Assembly: GCF_020991125.1 (NCBI RefSeq)
Contig: NZ_CP087715.1
Location: 186,001 to 250,000, forward strand
DNA from: Microbulbifer celer
Lineage (GTDB): Bacteria; Pseudomonadota; Gammaproteobacteria; Pseudomonadales; Cellvibrionaceae
Reading direction: 5' to 3'
DNA: 64,000 nt
Under the pieces are notes generated by a model. It made no database searches and was not told the origin of the DNA. It saw only the letters and a list, made by a program, of their open reading frames with translations. This document shows positions 1 through 7,586 of this stretch, piece by piece. The stretch's first letter is position 1, and every line of letters begins with the position of its first letter. The position numbers were made by a program, and so were the translations under genes.

Positions 1-720
1 CGGTGACTGTGGTTTGCAGTGTTTGTCTTCCGGCGGGCAATTCAGGCGCACATGAAAGTGGTAGTTGTGCCCCCACCAGGGGCGGACCTTGCGCAACCAT
101 TCATTGTCGGTACCTGAAATATCGCACATTTTGCGCTTGATGGTGGGGTGTACAAAAATCCGCGCGACCCGGGGATCTTCCGAGGCGAGGCGCAGGATGC
201 TGGGAATACGCGGATCCCAGTTTTTTTCGATCAGGCGGTGTGCGCGTTCATCGGCGAGGGGTACGGCGGAGATGTTGTCCCGTTCCCAGGACGTCAGCGG
301 CCGTTTGGCGGCACGGTGATCCTGTGCATACCAGATATCGGCGTCCAGCCCGGTCTGATGGCTTTTGTGTCCGCCGATCAGCGGGCCGCCGCGGGCCTGG
401 GACATATCGCCGATCTGCAGGCGGCCGAGGTCGTTTTCTTCCACGCTGTTGGAGAGGTCTTTGAGAAATTCCACCAGGTAGGGGCTGCCGTAGTGCCGGT
501 CGCGCCCGGTGCGCACGAGCTGGAATCCTTCGCCCCGCAGTGGCATCTGTTGTGCGCCGCTGACACAGCCGTTGCTGTAGCTGCCGATGCTTTCGGGGGG
601 TTGTTGGGAGGGGGTTTTTACTTGTCCCCAGGTGTTCTGGGCGTGTGCACTGGTTGCCACGAGCAGGGAGATGATTGTGGCGAGGGTCCATTGGCATAGG
701 GTACGAGCGGGTGACGACAT
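1..720 (-). CDS. mepA: Penicillin-insensitive murein endopeptidase (MepA), 3' end outside window
   Basis: A zinc D-Ala-mDap endopeptidase that cuts peptide cross-links in periplasmic peptidoglycan. The reading frame is open from the ATG at 720 to the window edge (240 residues), so the C-terminus is missing. Residues 1-27 look like a Sec signal peptide ending Ala-His-Ala. The family signatures are present in order: GSYSNGCVSGAQ near 46-57, the metal site with H121 and D128 (matching the spacing of E. coli MepA H113/D120), WLRKVRPWWGH near 209-218, and the final HxH (H221, H223). E. coli MepA is about 274 residues, so roughly 30 residues are lost. No operon partner is visible upstream; a decayed palindromic repeat follows behind its start. 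Identification is from family motifs and is firm. Confidence 0.93.
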   Translation of the reverse strand, partial: MSSPARTLCQWTLATIISLLVATSAHAQNTWGQVKTPSQQPPESIGSYSNGCVSGAQQMPLRGEGFQLVRTGRDRHYGSPYLVEFLKDLSNSVEENDLGRLQIGDMSQARGGPLIGGHKSHQTGLDADIWYAQDHRAAKRPLTSWERDNISAVPLADERAHRLIEKNWDPRIPSILRLASEDPRVARIFVHPTIKRKMCDISGTDNEWLRKVRPWWGHNYHFHVRLNCPPEDKHCKPQSP

Positions 721-1086
721 GGATTTACTGCGTTGCTGTCGGTTTGTGGGTTAGATACTCGGGGAATTATAGAGGTTCCGTAGAGGGGTTCTGTGGAATG
801 GTCCGCTTGGGCTTGATTGGGTTTGGTGGTTTTTACTTGGCTGGTTGGGTGGCGGCTCGGCTAGCCGGTATGCTCTCAGACACGAGCTAGGCGCGCCCTT
901 CAACCTATATATGGTCTCCTCTCCGTTTGCAAGGCTCCAGGTGTTAATGGCAGGGACAGGGTTGTTCCCATATCCGGTCTGTTGTCGGAAATTGTGCTCC
1001 TGTCTCGATGAAGATCTGCGTGCACTGTCCTAATCATCCATACGGCGGCTGTGCGCGTCGGGCCACAAGCCCCAGTATTCATTGGC
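721..1086. other. Intergenic region with a degenerate palindromic element
   Basis: No convincing gene was found in this stretch between the mepA start and a small gene. It should contain the mepA promoter on the minus strand, but no clear -35/-10 pair was resolved. The middle (about 848-935) holds a decayed member of the palindromic element family described separately. The rest is unremarkable. Confidence 0.6.
848..935 (+). repeat. Palindromic intergenic element, copy A (decayed)
   Basis: This stretch aligns with copy C at 33185-33326. It shares GGTGGCGG at the left edge, then CCGGTATGC, then the core block GACACGAGCTAGG, then AACCTAT. The right arm that should pair with CCGGTATGC cannot be found, so this copy appears truncated or degraded. 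Confidence 0.6.
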
Positions 1087-1230
1087 TTAATATGGATGTT
1101 TTGCTTTTTTTATTTCCGCGAGCGCTTTGATCACAGCTTGATTGGCTTTTGCTAAAGCGTTTTTGGGGTCTGCCTCCCCCGGTAGAACAGTAAATTGTTT
1201 TTCCCTGTCGGTTAACGGCTTATCGCTCAT
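1087..1230 (-). CDS. Small hypothetical protein, 47 aa
   Basis: A 47-residue open frame starting MSDKPLTDRE and ending AKHPY. It begins inside the last codons of the preceding gene on the same strand (11-base overlap, start ATG at 1228-1230), which suggests translational coupling. It is Lys/Ala rich with a predicted helical second half (alternating Ala and Lys near residues 25-44), and has no signal peptide or membrane segment. The function is not recognised. It is the last member of a three-gene group with the 73-residue and GNAT-like genes. Confidence in it being a gene rests only on the overlap and the shared composition with its neighbour. Confidence 0.5.
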   Translation of the reverse strand: MSDKPLTDREKQFTVLPGEADPKNALAKANQAVIKALAEIKKAKHPY

Positions 1231-1441
1231 CATCGTAATCCTCTTCTAGATCAACAGTCATTTTCCCATTCTTGTCAGTTTTGCCAGAAGCCAACCCCTT
1301 GGGCTCTTTAATTTTATCCCGGTTTGCTTCCAGCTCCTGAGCCAGCTTTTTCAATCCAGCTTTAACTCGCTCCTCTTTGGATAGGTGCTTGAGTTTCTCT
1401 TTGTGTGCAACGTCAAAATCTTTGACTTTTTTATCCGTCAT
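1220..1441 (-). CDS. Small charged hypothetical protein, 73 aa
   Basis: Starts at the ATG at 1439-1441, overlapping the last four bases of the GNAT-like gene upstream (ATGA-type overlap) and itself overlapping the next small gene. This gives a tightly coupled three-gene unit. The protein is very rich in Lys, Glu and Asp, with a KEKLKHLSKEERVKAGLKKL helix-forming segment near residues 14-33 and an acidic C-terminal tail. No domain is recognised, and there is no membrane segment. Such proteins are usually nucleic-acid- or protein-binding accessory factors, but nothing here proves that. Confidence 0.65.
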   Translation of the reverse strand: MTDKKVKDFDVAHKEKLKHLSKEERVKAGLKKLAQELEANRDKIKEPKGLASGKTDKNGKMTVDLEEDYDDER

Positions 1442-1977
1442 ATAATCCTCCGAATACAGCTATTACTTTTCGGGTCATACTTGAAGCCTTTTTGCTCGTA
1501 ATAATCGCGAACTTCATTATTTATTGGATTCAAAATTTTAACATGTGTGGCGCCCAGTAAAGTTGCATAGGAGTAAAGGGCAAGATATGTCAAGTCCAAA
1601 TGTGGCTCATTGGCTTCAGGTGACTTTTCTATGTAATCCAGTCTCAGCCCCGTTGTCTGATATGTTGGCCGTCCCATCGCAAAACCGATTAACCGATCAC
1701 CCTTCCATGTGGCGCATTCAAAACGCTTGGGATAATTGAGCTTCCAGCTTTGCCATGAAGTTGGCCAATCCCAATCAACCCTTCTGTCGGGATGATTCTG
1801 CCAGCGTTGAAAGGCGGCATATGAGGTATGGTCAACAAGCGCGAGTCTGGTGTCAGGTACTCTTAACGCTTGATTGGCCATCTGTATAGATTGCCAGCGT
1901 AGTTGGCCATACCTACGTTCCAAATCATCTCGCATCCTTAGCTTATAGGCCGTCAAGTCAATTTCTCCTTTTGCCAT
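1438..1977 (-). CDS. GNAT-like N-acetyltransferase fold protein, 179 aa
   Basis: A 179-residue soluble protein. The C-terminal half (about residues 85-175) has the pattern of a GNAT acyltransferase: a strand ending in WKGDRLIGFAMGRP, a following LRLDYIEKSP strand, a helix with LALYSYATLLGATHVKI, and the family-typical ending NEVRDYYEQKGFKYD. A textbook R/Q-x-x-G-x-G/A acetyl-CoA loop is not seen, so activity is uncertain. It heads a three-gene unit overlapping by a few bases. Base composition is clearly more AT-rich than hisC next door, which fits acquisition by transfer. The substrate cannot be inferred. Confidence 0.6.
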   Translation of the reverse strand: MAKGEIDLTAYKLRMRDDLERRYGQLRWQSIQMANQALRVPDTRLALVDHTSYAAFQRWQNHPDRRVDWDWPTSWQSWKLNYPKRFECATWKGDRLIGFAMGRPTYQTTGLRLDYIEKSPEANEPHLDLTYLALYSYATLLGATHVKILNPINNEVRDYYEQKGFKYDPKSNSCIRRII

Positions 1978-2348
1978 GGCGTAGGTAGAACAGAAGGGGG
2001 AATGCCCCTATAAATCATTTGGTTGTTGTTGTTGATTACTTCTTCCTATCATACCGGCGGACGAGAAGAAATGGTCAAATCGTGGCACATAGATTGACGT
2101 ATTGGATGGAGAATTGTGGCTTACTACCCAAAATGGCGCCAGAACTTGCCACTGGTAGGCCATTCTGACGCATAGATTAGCATTGGCCTATGAAAGTCGG
2201 AAGCGTGGCCTACCGGGCGGCCCACTGTGAAAAAAACTAGCGATAAATCCGGTAATAGCAACGGTTGCAGGTGATTTTATGACGTGTCTCACTAGAGGGT
2301 GCCCGGCAGCAGAGCTGCCACCGGGTTTCGCTAGAACGAGCCCCTGAG
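1978..2348. other. Intergenic region with inverted repeats, possible cassette boundary
   Basis: No gene was found here. A perfect 9-base inverted repeat, GGTAGGCCA at 2154-2162 and TGGCCTACC at 2206-2214, encloses a third related block (TTGGCCTA near 2183-2190). Two imperfect copies of a CATAGATT..ATTGG motif lie near 2088-2105 and 2171-2185. A second hairpin (GGCAGC and GCTGCC with flanking CCGG) lies near 2300-2330. The region separates the AT-rich GNAT trio from hisC. It could be a boundary of mobile DNA, but integron attC core sites were not recognisable. Confidence 0.5.
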
Positions 2349-3416
2349 CTACAAAATTTCCCGACAGGCGGCAATCAACGCATCCATCTCTTCATCGGTA
2401 CCAATACTGATCCGTAAGTACTCACTAATCCGCGGCTTGTTGAAGTAACGCACAATAATATTGCGCTCGCGCAGGGCCTGATACAGCGCCTCGGCAGTAA
2501 TCTTTGGTGGTTTGGTGAAAATGAAATTGGCGGAAGAAGGCACGATTTCAAAGCCCAGTTCAGACAGCGCCTGACAGGTACGCTCGCGGGTATTGATCAC
2601 CTTGGTGCAGTTGTCCGCCAGCCACTCCCGGTCTGCAATCGCCACTGTCGCCACCCGCTGGCAGATGCCATCGATCGGGTAAGAGTTGAACGAATTCTTC
2701 GCCCGGTTCAAACCCTCGATCAGATGTGCCTGCCCCATCGCATACCCCAGACGCAACCCGGCTAAGGCATGAGACTTGGACAGCGTCTGGATCACCAGCA
2801 GGTTCGGATAACGGTCCACCAGGCTCGCCGCGCTCTCACCGCCAAAATCCACATACGCCTCATCGATCACCACCACCCGCTCCGGGTGCAGTTCGAGCAG
2901 CTTTTCAATCTCCGCCAACGGCAGAAAACGCCCCGTGGGCGCGTTCGGGTTGGGCAGGATCACGCCGCCGGCGCCGTCAATCGCGTAGTCTTCCACGGCA
3001 ATGGAGAAGTCGTCCCGCAGCGGCGGGCACTTGGGTTCGATGCCGTAGAAATCGCAGTACACCGGATAAAAGCTGTAGGAAATATCCGGGAACAGCAGCG
3101 GCTCCGGGCGCTGGAAGAAACTGTAAAACGCGTGCGCCAGCACCTCGTCGGAGCCGTTGCCCACAAACACCTGCTCCGGCTTCAACTTGAACTGGGCGGC
3201 AATGGTTTCCCGCAGGGTGGTGGATTCCGGGTCCGGGTACAGGCGCAGGCTGTCACCGAGATCAGCGGCGGAAAGCGCTGCCTGAGCCTTGGGGGAGGGC
3301 GGATACGGGCTTTCGTTGGTGTTCAGCTTGATCAGGCGCTCGGTGCTTTTCGGCTGCTCGCCGGGCACGTAGGGATGTAGCCGCGCGATGGCGGGGCTCC
3401 AGTAGGGGTTGCTCAT
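2349..3416 (-). CDS. hisC: Histidinol-phosphate aminotransferase
   Basis: PLP-dependent class I/II aminotransferase that converts imidazole-acetol phosphate and glutamate to histidinol phosphate in histidine synthesis; cytoplasmic. The 355-residue length is normal. Motifs seen: LNTNESPYPPSP near residues 31-42, GNGSDEVL near 87-94, PNPNAPTG near 155-162, D185 in VVVIDEAY, and the PLP lysine K214 in TLSKSHALAGLRLGYAMG. The start was placed at the ATG at 3414-3416 because GGAGA lies just upstream; a longer in-frame form reaching 3458 lacks this. It stands alone, not in a his operon. A cell often has a second hisC, so a role in phenylalanine or tyrosine transamination is also possible. Confidence 0.93.
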   Translation of the reverse strand: MSNPYWSPAIARLHPYVPGEQPKSTERLIKLNTNESPYPPSPKAQAALSAADLGDSLRLYPDPESTTLRETIAAQFKLKPEQVFVGNGSDEVLAHAFYSFFQRPEPLLFPDISYSFYPVYCDFYGIEPKCPPLRDDFSIAVEDYAIDGAGGVILPNPNAPTGRFLPLAEIEKLLELHPERVVVIDEAYVDFGGESAASLVDRYPNLLVIQTLSKSHALAGLRLGYAMGQAHLIEGLNRAKNSFNSYPIDGICQRVATVAIADREWLADNCTKVINTRERTCQALSELGFEIVPSSANFIFTKPPKITAEALYQALRERNIIVRYFNKPRISEYLRISIGTDEEMDALIAACREIL

Positions 3417-3500
3417 GCTATCTCCGTGAGTGCCGCCGAAAGAATCTGTTCGGCGCACTCCGATCTTGTGGTCTTACAATCGAACGGGCGGGGATTCCGC

Positions 3501-4562
3501 TCAGCCCGCATTATCCGTGTTGTTATTGGCTGTGCTATCGCTATCGGAATCGTCTTCAGCCTCGTCTGGCGCTGCTTCCCGATCTTCCTCATCCTGTTCG
3601 ATAGTGATATCGAACAGTGCCGGTGTACCGGCGAGGAACTGCTCCAGTGGCACCGGCTCGCGCCACAGGCGGTTGTCGGATTCCAGTGCGGTGGAAACCG
3701 GCGGGATCTCGCTGAATTCATCCATTCTGCCCAGCTCCATTGCTGCCGCCAGCCCCAGAAACCCCCACGGCAGGAGTACGGACGCGAGCAGTCGCCAGTG
3801 GGGGGCGATATTCAGCGCCAGGAAAGCGGCGCACCATAACATGATGGGAATCAGAACGGCGGGCGCGATCAGCTTCAGCAGCGGCATCACCTGGGCCAGG
3901 GAGAAGTTGTAATTCAGTAGCGCCAGGATCCACTCCCAGCCGACATAGAGCAGCGTGGCACCGGCGGCGATGGAAAGGTGGGCAAGGAAGTGGGCTTCAT
4001 GTTTGACCACGCGACCGATAAACGACCAGATCGCGGCGTACACCAGCAGGCCGATCACTGAGTCTGTGAGTACTTCCACACCGCGGGGCCATTCAAACTC
4101 CTGTACGGTGCCGAGGTATGCCCGCCACAGTCCCAGGGCTGCTACCAGCAGGCATAGCCCGATGGCCACGGTGGGTGTTGCGATGCGGTCGAACAGGGTT
4201 TCCGCGTGGTGCAGTGGCACAGCCGGCGGCACGCTGGTTTCGGTGTCGGTAAACCGCAGTTTGCTTTTACCGATCTCGATTTCATCGCCGGACTGGATCA
4301 GATGCTCGCGCACCCCGGCGGCCTTGACGGACTTATCGCGGTAATTGCGCAGCAGGCGTGTGCCATTGAGACTGCCCAGGTCCCGCAGTACGTAACAACC
4401 GTCTTGGTCGCGCACCAGTTCCGCATGTACCGGATCCGCATGGGGGTCTTCCACGATCACCGCGTTACTGAAACAGCGCCCCAGTGTGGCGCGCTCGCCA
4501 TCGACGCGGACGCGGGTGTGCACCCGGTGGGCACGATTGATTTCCTCGATAATCAGTGCCAT
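3501..4562 (-). CDS. Membrane-bound FHA-domain protein
   Basis: A 353-residue protein with an N-terminal FHA (phosphothreonine-binding) domain at about residues 24-105, shown by LGR near 27, VHAELV near 45, and LRDLGSLNGTRLL near 59-71. Several hydrophobic segments follow between about 130 and 270 (roughly six). The tail is very acidic and Asp/Ser-rich (residues 325-350). The FHA domain would face the cytoplasm and read kinase-phosphorylated partners. The start codon overlaps the end of the upstream protease gene by 10 bases, so the two are co-translated. The kinase-TPR genes at 7-14 kb are the obvious source of phosphothreonine, which is an inference from proximity. Confidence 0.82.
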   Translation of the reverse strand: MALIIEEINRAHRVHTRVRVDGERATLGRCFSNAVIVEDPHADPVHAELVRDQDGCYVLRDLGSLNGTRLLRNYRDKSVKAAGVREHLIQSGDEIEIGKSKLRFTDTETSVPPAVPLHHAETLFDRIATPTVAIGLCLLVAALGLWRAYLGTVQEFEWPRGVEVLTDSVIGLLVYAAIWSFIGRVVKHEAHFLAHLSIAAGATLLYVGWEWILALLNYNFSLAQVMPLLKLIAPAVLIPIMLWCAAFLALNIAPHWRLLASVLLPWGFLGLAAAMELGRMDEFSEIPPVSTALESDNRLWREPVPLEQFLAGTPALFDITIEQDEEDREAAPDEAEDDSDSDSTANNNTDNAG

Positions 4563-5920
4563 TGGATCTCACTCACAAACTTCTTGGTAAAGGCGCTGGC
4601 AGACTCCTGGGTAAAACCGGACAGGGTGAAATGGCTCACCAGCGCGCGGTTGTCCTGATCCACCGTCAGGCTGACATAGAACACGTCGTACAGATCCGGG
4701 AACTCTTTGTAGCGGCGCACACAGTAGGAGGTACGGGCTACTACCGGTTCTGTGCTGCCATTGGCTCTGGGCGGTGTGACTTCCTGTTGCTCTGTGTCGT
4801 CACTGGCCGTGTCGCTGTCTGGTTTGTTGTCACCACCATCGCCATCACGGGGATGGGTGGTGAACTGCTGCTTGCAGTTGAAGTCGGTGACGTCATCTTC
4901 CCCGGCGCTGTTGCCCGGGTAGAAGCCGCTCATGTTTTCTTCGTAGACATTGTAAAAGCGGGTGGTACTGATCGGGTCGCGGGCTTCCAGCCAGAAAAAC
5001 TCGTATTCCACCCGGCCGGTATTGAACGTTTCCGACAGGTACACCACGTCCTGGCCAGTACAGCCCTTGGCGATCTGGGTCACCGGGTTGTCTTCATCTT
5101 CGTCGGAATTGCCCCAGCACTGAATGGACGGCACGATCGGCCCCACCACCATGGCGTCCCCCAGGGGGCGCAGCTGCCAGTTGGCCTCAAGCACTTCATC
5201 GATAATGCGCTGCTGATTGTTCAGTAACTGGCGGTGAATCACCTTTTGCAATTCCACTGCACCGTTGCTGCTGTCTTTCTTGAAGTCTGCCAGTAGGCTC
5301 ACCAGTTTGTTCACCGGTACCAGAAAACTGATCTGATTGCCGGCGGTGGCAACGTTGATTCCCACGACCTCACCGTTGCGATTGATCACCGGGCCGCCGC
5401 TCATGCCGGGGTTGATGGAGCCGGAGAAGTGGATACGGTCGTAGAAGCTGCCGCCGGCGATGCCGTTATAGGTGCCGGGTACCAGCGTCATGCCTAAATC
5501 CAGGGGATTGCCCATGGAGATGATGGTTTCCCCTTTACTGGGCGCGGTTTGCGCCAGCTGCAGGAACTTATCACCGGGCTTGCCCTTCTGGCGCAGGATG
5601 GCGAGGTCGTTGACGACATCGACGTCCAGCAGCTCCAGCTCACCTTCCTGTCCGTCGACGGAAAGGTATTGCAGATTGTATTTTTCGGGGTGACTGACGG
5701 CTTCGGAGACGACGTGGTAGTTGGTGGCGACCAGTCCGTTGGCGGAGATCTGGAACCCGGAGCCGAGCCCGGCCTTGGAATTGGAGGACTGCTCGATCAG
5801 CCGGATCTGGTAGAGGCTGCCCCGATATTCGCTGTAGAGCTGTTCGTAACTCTGTGCCCGGGTAACACTGGCACAACACAACAACAGCAGGGCGATCAGG
5901 CCCGTTAAAGGTTTCGACAT
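4553..5920 (-). CDS. Secreted trypsin-like serine protease (DegP/HtrA-like fold, no PDZ seen)
   Basis: A 455-residue protein with a signal peptide (residues 1-22, ending TRAQ). A chymotrypsin-fold protease domain spans about residues 40-215. The catalytic triad is visible: H69 in ATNYHVVS, D105 in VNDLAIL and S174 in NPGMSGGPVIN. After it comes about 240 residues without a recognised PDZ domain, including a Ser/Thr/Asp-rich low-complexity stretch near 365-390. Four or more cysteines in the C-terminal part suggest a disulfide-bonded periplasmic domain. It is the first gene of an overlapping pair with the FHA membrane protein, so a periplasmic proteolysis step may be linked to the cytoplasmic phospho-signalling. 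Confidence 0.87.
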   Translation of the reverse strand: MSKPLTGLIALLLLCCASVTRAQSYEQLYSEYRGSLYQIRLIEQSSNSKAGLGSGFQISANGLVATNYHVVSEAVSHPEKYNLQYLSVDGQEGELELLDVDVVNDLAILRQKGKPGDKFLQLAQTAPSKGETIISMGNPLDLGMTLVPGTYNGIAGGSFYDRIHFSGSINPGMSGGPVINRNGEVVGINVATAGNQISFLVPVNKLVSLLADFKKDSSNGAVELQKVIHRQLLNNQQRIIDEVLEANWQLRPLGDAMVVGPIVPSIQCWGNSDEDEDNPVTQIAKGCTGQDVVYLSETFNTGRVEYEFFWLEARDPISTTRFYNVYEENMSGFYPGNSAGEDDVTDFNCKQQFTTHPRDGDGGDNKPDSDTASDDTEQQEVTPPRANGSTEPVVARTSYCVRRYKEFPDLYDVFYVSLTVDQDNRALVSHFTLSGFTQESASAFTKKFVSEIQWH

Positions 5921-6226
5921 CTTGTTTTTTGGCGCTGATTAATTTGTGGGCGGAAGAGGCCTGATATTACGGGAACCCCGCGGGGGCAACAAGCCGGCCC
6001 GGCTTGCAAACTACTCCGTTTAATATAAGAAAGGCCGATTCGATAGTGTAGTGAATCTTGTGGCTGCTGGTTGAAGTGGAATGTGCGCCACAACACGCTG
6101 TCGTGTAATTGTGTGTAACGGCGTGTGATCGACCTGTAATGGGCTCGTCCGTAAAGTAGCGACCAAGGTTGAGGGACGCGATGCCCGGTCTTCACAGGAG
6201 CCGCGGCAAGGTGGATTGCAGACACC
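5921..6226. promoter_or_regulatory. Upstream region of the CsrB-like RNA with phased TGTAA motifs
   Basis: No gene was found. This region must hold the promoter of the small RNA on the plus strand and that of the protease on the minus strand. Three TGTAA motifs occur at 6104, 6114 and 6135, that is 10 and 21 bases apart, on one face of the helix. GacA/UvrY-family response regulators activate csrB/rsmZ genes from upstream sites containing TGTAAG, so these may be its binding sites. The complete palindromic GacA box is not present. No convincing -10/-35 pair was resolved. Confidence 0.4.
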
Positions 6227-6585
6227 CTGTTATCTGAGTCCGTTATGGAAGACGGCTGTATTCAAAGGAATAGGGGAGAGCGACGGAAATGCTCTCCACT
6301 CGGATAACAGTACCGCGCCTTCAGCTATTGCCAAAGGATTGGTAGCCGAATTGTTTTTGCTGGGATTTTTGCAGGAAAGTTCGGTAAGTCAGGAAGAGTT
6401 TCGGCGCAAGCCGGAAAGCCAGGCCGGCCCGGTAACCGCAGAGCCTAGGAAATCGGGATTTGGGGAAGGGTCTGGCGGGGGCACGGATGCCTCATTTTCG
6501 CTCTTGATAGTGTTGTTGTAACCGTAGATGGCTGGGACCATCTGATTCATACCGGCAGTAAGTTCGCTTACTGCCGGTTTTTTTT
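6227..6585 (+). ncRNA. CsrB/RsmZ-family CsrA-sequestering small RNA
   Basis: The transcript would be about 350 nt with 15 GGA motifs, against about 5 expected by chance. Several sit in hairpin loops, the hallmark of RNAs that titrate the CsrA/RsmA regulator. A 13-bp closing stem pairs CTGTTATCTGAGT (6227-6239) with ACTCGGATAACAG (6298-6310). Inside it are CCGT/ACGG with a loop containing TGGA (6240-6255) and GGAGAGC/GCTCTCC with loop GACGGAAAT (6275-6297). Further hairpins are CCAA/TTGG with an AGGA tetraloop (6331-6342), GGCA/TGCC with a CGGA tetraloop (6480-6491) and GATGG/CCATC with loop CTGGGA (6527-6542). It ends in a strong intrinsic terminator. The 5' end is approximate. Family assignment is by architecture, not by sequence match. 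Confidence 0.82.
6551..6585 (+). terminator. Strong intrinsic terminator of the CsrB-like RNA
   Basis: A perfect 12-bp stem, ACCGGCAGTAAG (6551-6562) with CTTACTGCCGGT (6567-6578), closes a TTCG tetraloop and runs into eight T residues. Confidence 0.93.
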
Positions 6586-6756
6586 CATCAAATTTTTATG
6601 GAACCCTGCAGATCGGTTGCAGTAAGCTATGTGACGTAGTTCTCGTTCTGAGGGCGCGTTTATTTCAGAGAGTATTTCAAGACCATTGGTTGCCCCGGAC
6701 GGTCGGCTGGGGAGAGTGAGCAGGTACTCACCATCAACAATAAAAGGGATGACAAC

Positions 6757-7254
6757 ATGAACAAAGCAGAAGTAGATAATTATTGCGAATCGTTGCCGGT
6801 GCTGGAGATCGAAGTGCCGGAAGACAAGATTGAAATCGATATGATGCTGCGCCCGACCGAGCCGGAAGACGGTGTGGCGCAGTACTGGCCGTTTTATGAA
6901 AAGTGCAATCCGAACGAGCTGTTCGGCAATATGGACTTTAAATTCGGTGGCCGTGGGGGCAAGGTGATTATCAATCTGGCCCTGGACCTTTCCGCCATAC
7001 CGGGCCGCGACCTGGAATTTGCCCTGAGTACCAGCCGCAAGCTGGATGGTATTCTGGCGCTAAGTCCGGATTTCAAGCATCAGTTCAAAACCACCGCCAA
7101 GCGGATTGATGGACGTTATACCGAGCTGAAGATTGTCATCAAGGACAAAGAGAAACGGCCGGATAACTTTAAGTTTCTGTGGCTGTGTGAGTGTGTGGAT
7201 GGTGGGATGCATTTTGTTTCTGGTGACCCGAGAGCCCAAATTGAACCTCTCTAG
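6757..7254 (+). CDS. Conserved-looking hypothetical protein, 165 aa
   Basis: A 165-residue soluble acidic protein starting MNKAEVDNYC, preceded by AGGGATG as ribosome-binding site about six bases upstream. No signal peptide, membrane segment or known motif is recognised. The N-terminal 40 residues are rich in Glu/Asp and Pro, and the middle has hydrophobic strand-like segments (GKVIINLALDLS near 68-79, ELKIVIKDK near 127-135) that suggest a beta-rich fold. Its stop codon shares the palindrome CTAG with the stop of the convergent broken kinase gene. It follows the CsrB-like RNA terminator on the same strand. The function is unknown. Confidence 0.72.
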   Translation: MNKAEVDNYCESLPVLEIEVPEDKIEIDMMLRPTEPEDGVAQYWPFYEKCNPNELFGNMDFKFGGRGGKVIINLALDLSAIPGRDLEFALSTSRKLDGILALSPDFKHQFKTTAKRIDGRYTELKIVIKDKEKRPDNFKFLWLCECVDGGMHFVSGDPRAQIEPL

Positions 7255-7586
7255 TCACAAATAATATCCTTTAGTTTTTCGGATGTCTGGGTATGAGGGC
7301 AGAGCTGTTCGAACGCCGATAAATTAAACCATTCTGCGCTCATACCTTGATCCACCAATTGCTGAGAATAATAAATAGCGGAGCCCCATTCTTTGGCTAA
7401 CGCATAAACTTGAGCGACAGTATATTTAACGTAGGTGTCGCTCGGAGCATCTCTAAGCAACTGGTGGGCTAAAGGGATGGCTTTTTCTGCCTGGTTAGTA
7501 TGGGCTAACGCTAGAGCATAATATTGTTGGTTTATCAGGCCAGTTTTGTTCTTCTTGGTTTCAAGTAATAACTGCAATTTCTTCAC
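7251..7586 (-). pseudogene. 3' fragment of kinase-TPR gene, cut off by IS30 insertion
   Basis: From 7556 down to the stop at 7251, this frame encodes the last 101 residues of the kinase gene that continues at 8634-10952. The fragment resembles the C-terminus of the paralogue at 11056-12054: compare NQAEKAIPLAHQLLRDAPSDTYVKYTVAQVY with the DQAEKAVENLIRIRRDAPDD segment there. Both insertion flanks fall on codon boundaries of the same frame, and the rejoined protein would be about 874 residues, close to the 879 of the frame-corrected paralogue. The first codons as it now stands (7586-7557, GTG start) derive from the IS end. It is a TPR-repeat piece and is unlikely to function alone. Confidence 0.85.

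Noticed and set aside
1220-1977. A toxin-antitoxin system made of a GNAT toxin and a small partner.
   Set aside because: GNAT toxins of the TacT/AtaT type are normally preceded by a ribbon-helix-helix antitoxin; here the small genes follow the GNAT-like gene and lack such a domain, and the acetyl-CoA loop is not clear.
2088-2214. Integron attC site next to the GNAT trio.
   Set aside because: Inverted repeats are present but the core sites RYYYAAC and GTTRRRY expected at attC ends are missing, and no integrase is seen in the window.
6216-6521. A 101-codon plus-strand open frame before the terminator at 6551.
   Set aside because: It has no ribosome-binding site or domain, and the same bases form the GGA-rich hairpins of the CsrB-like RNA, which explains both the structure and the terminator.
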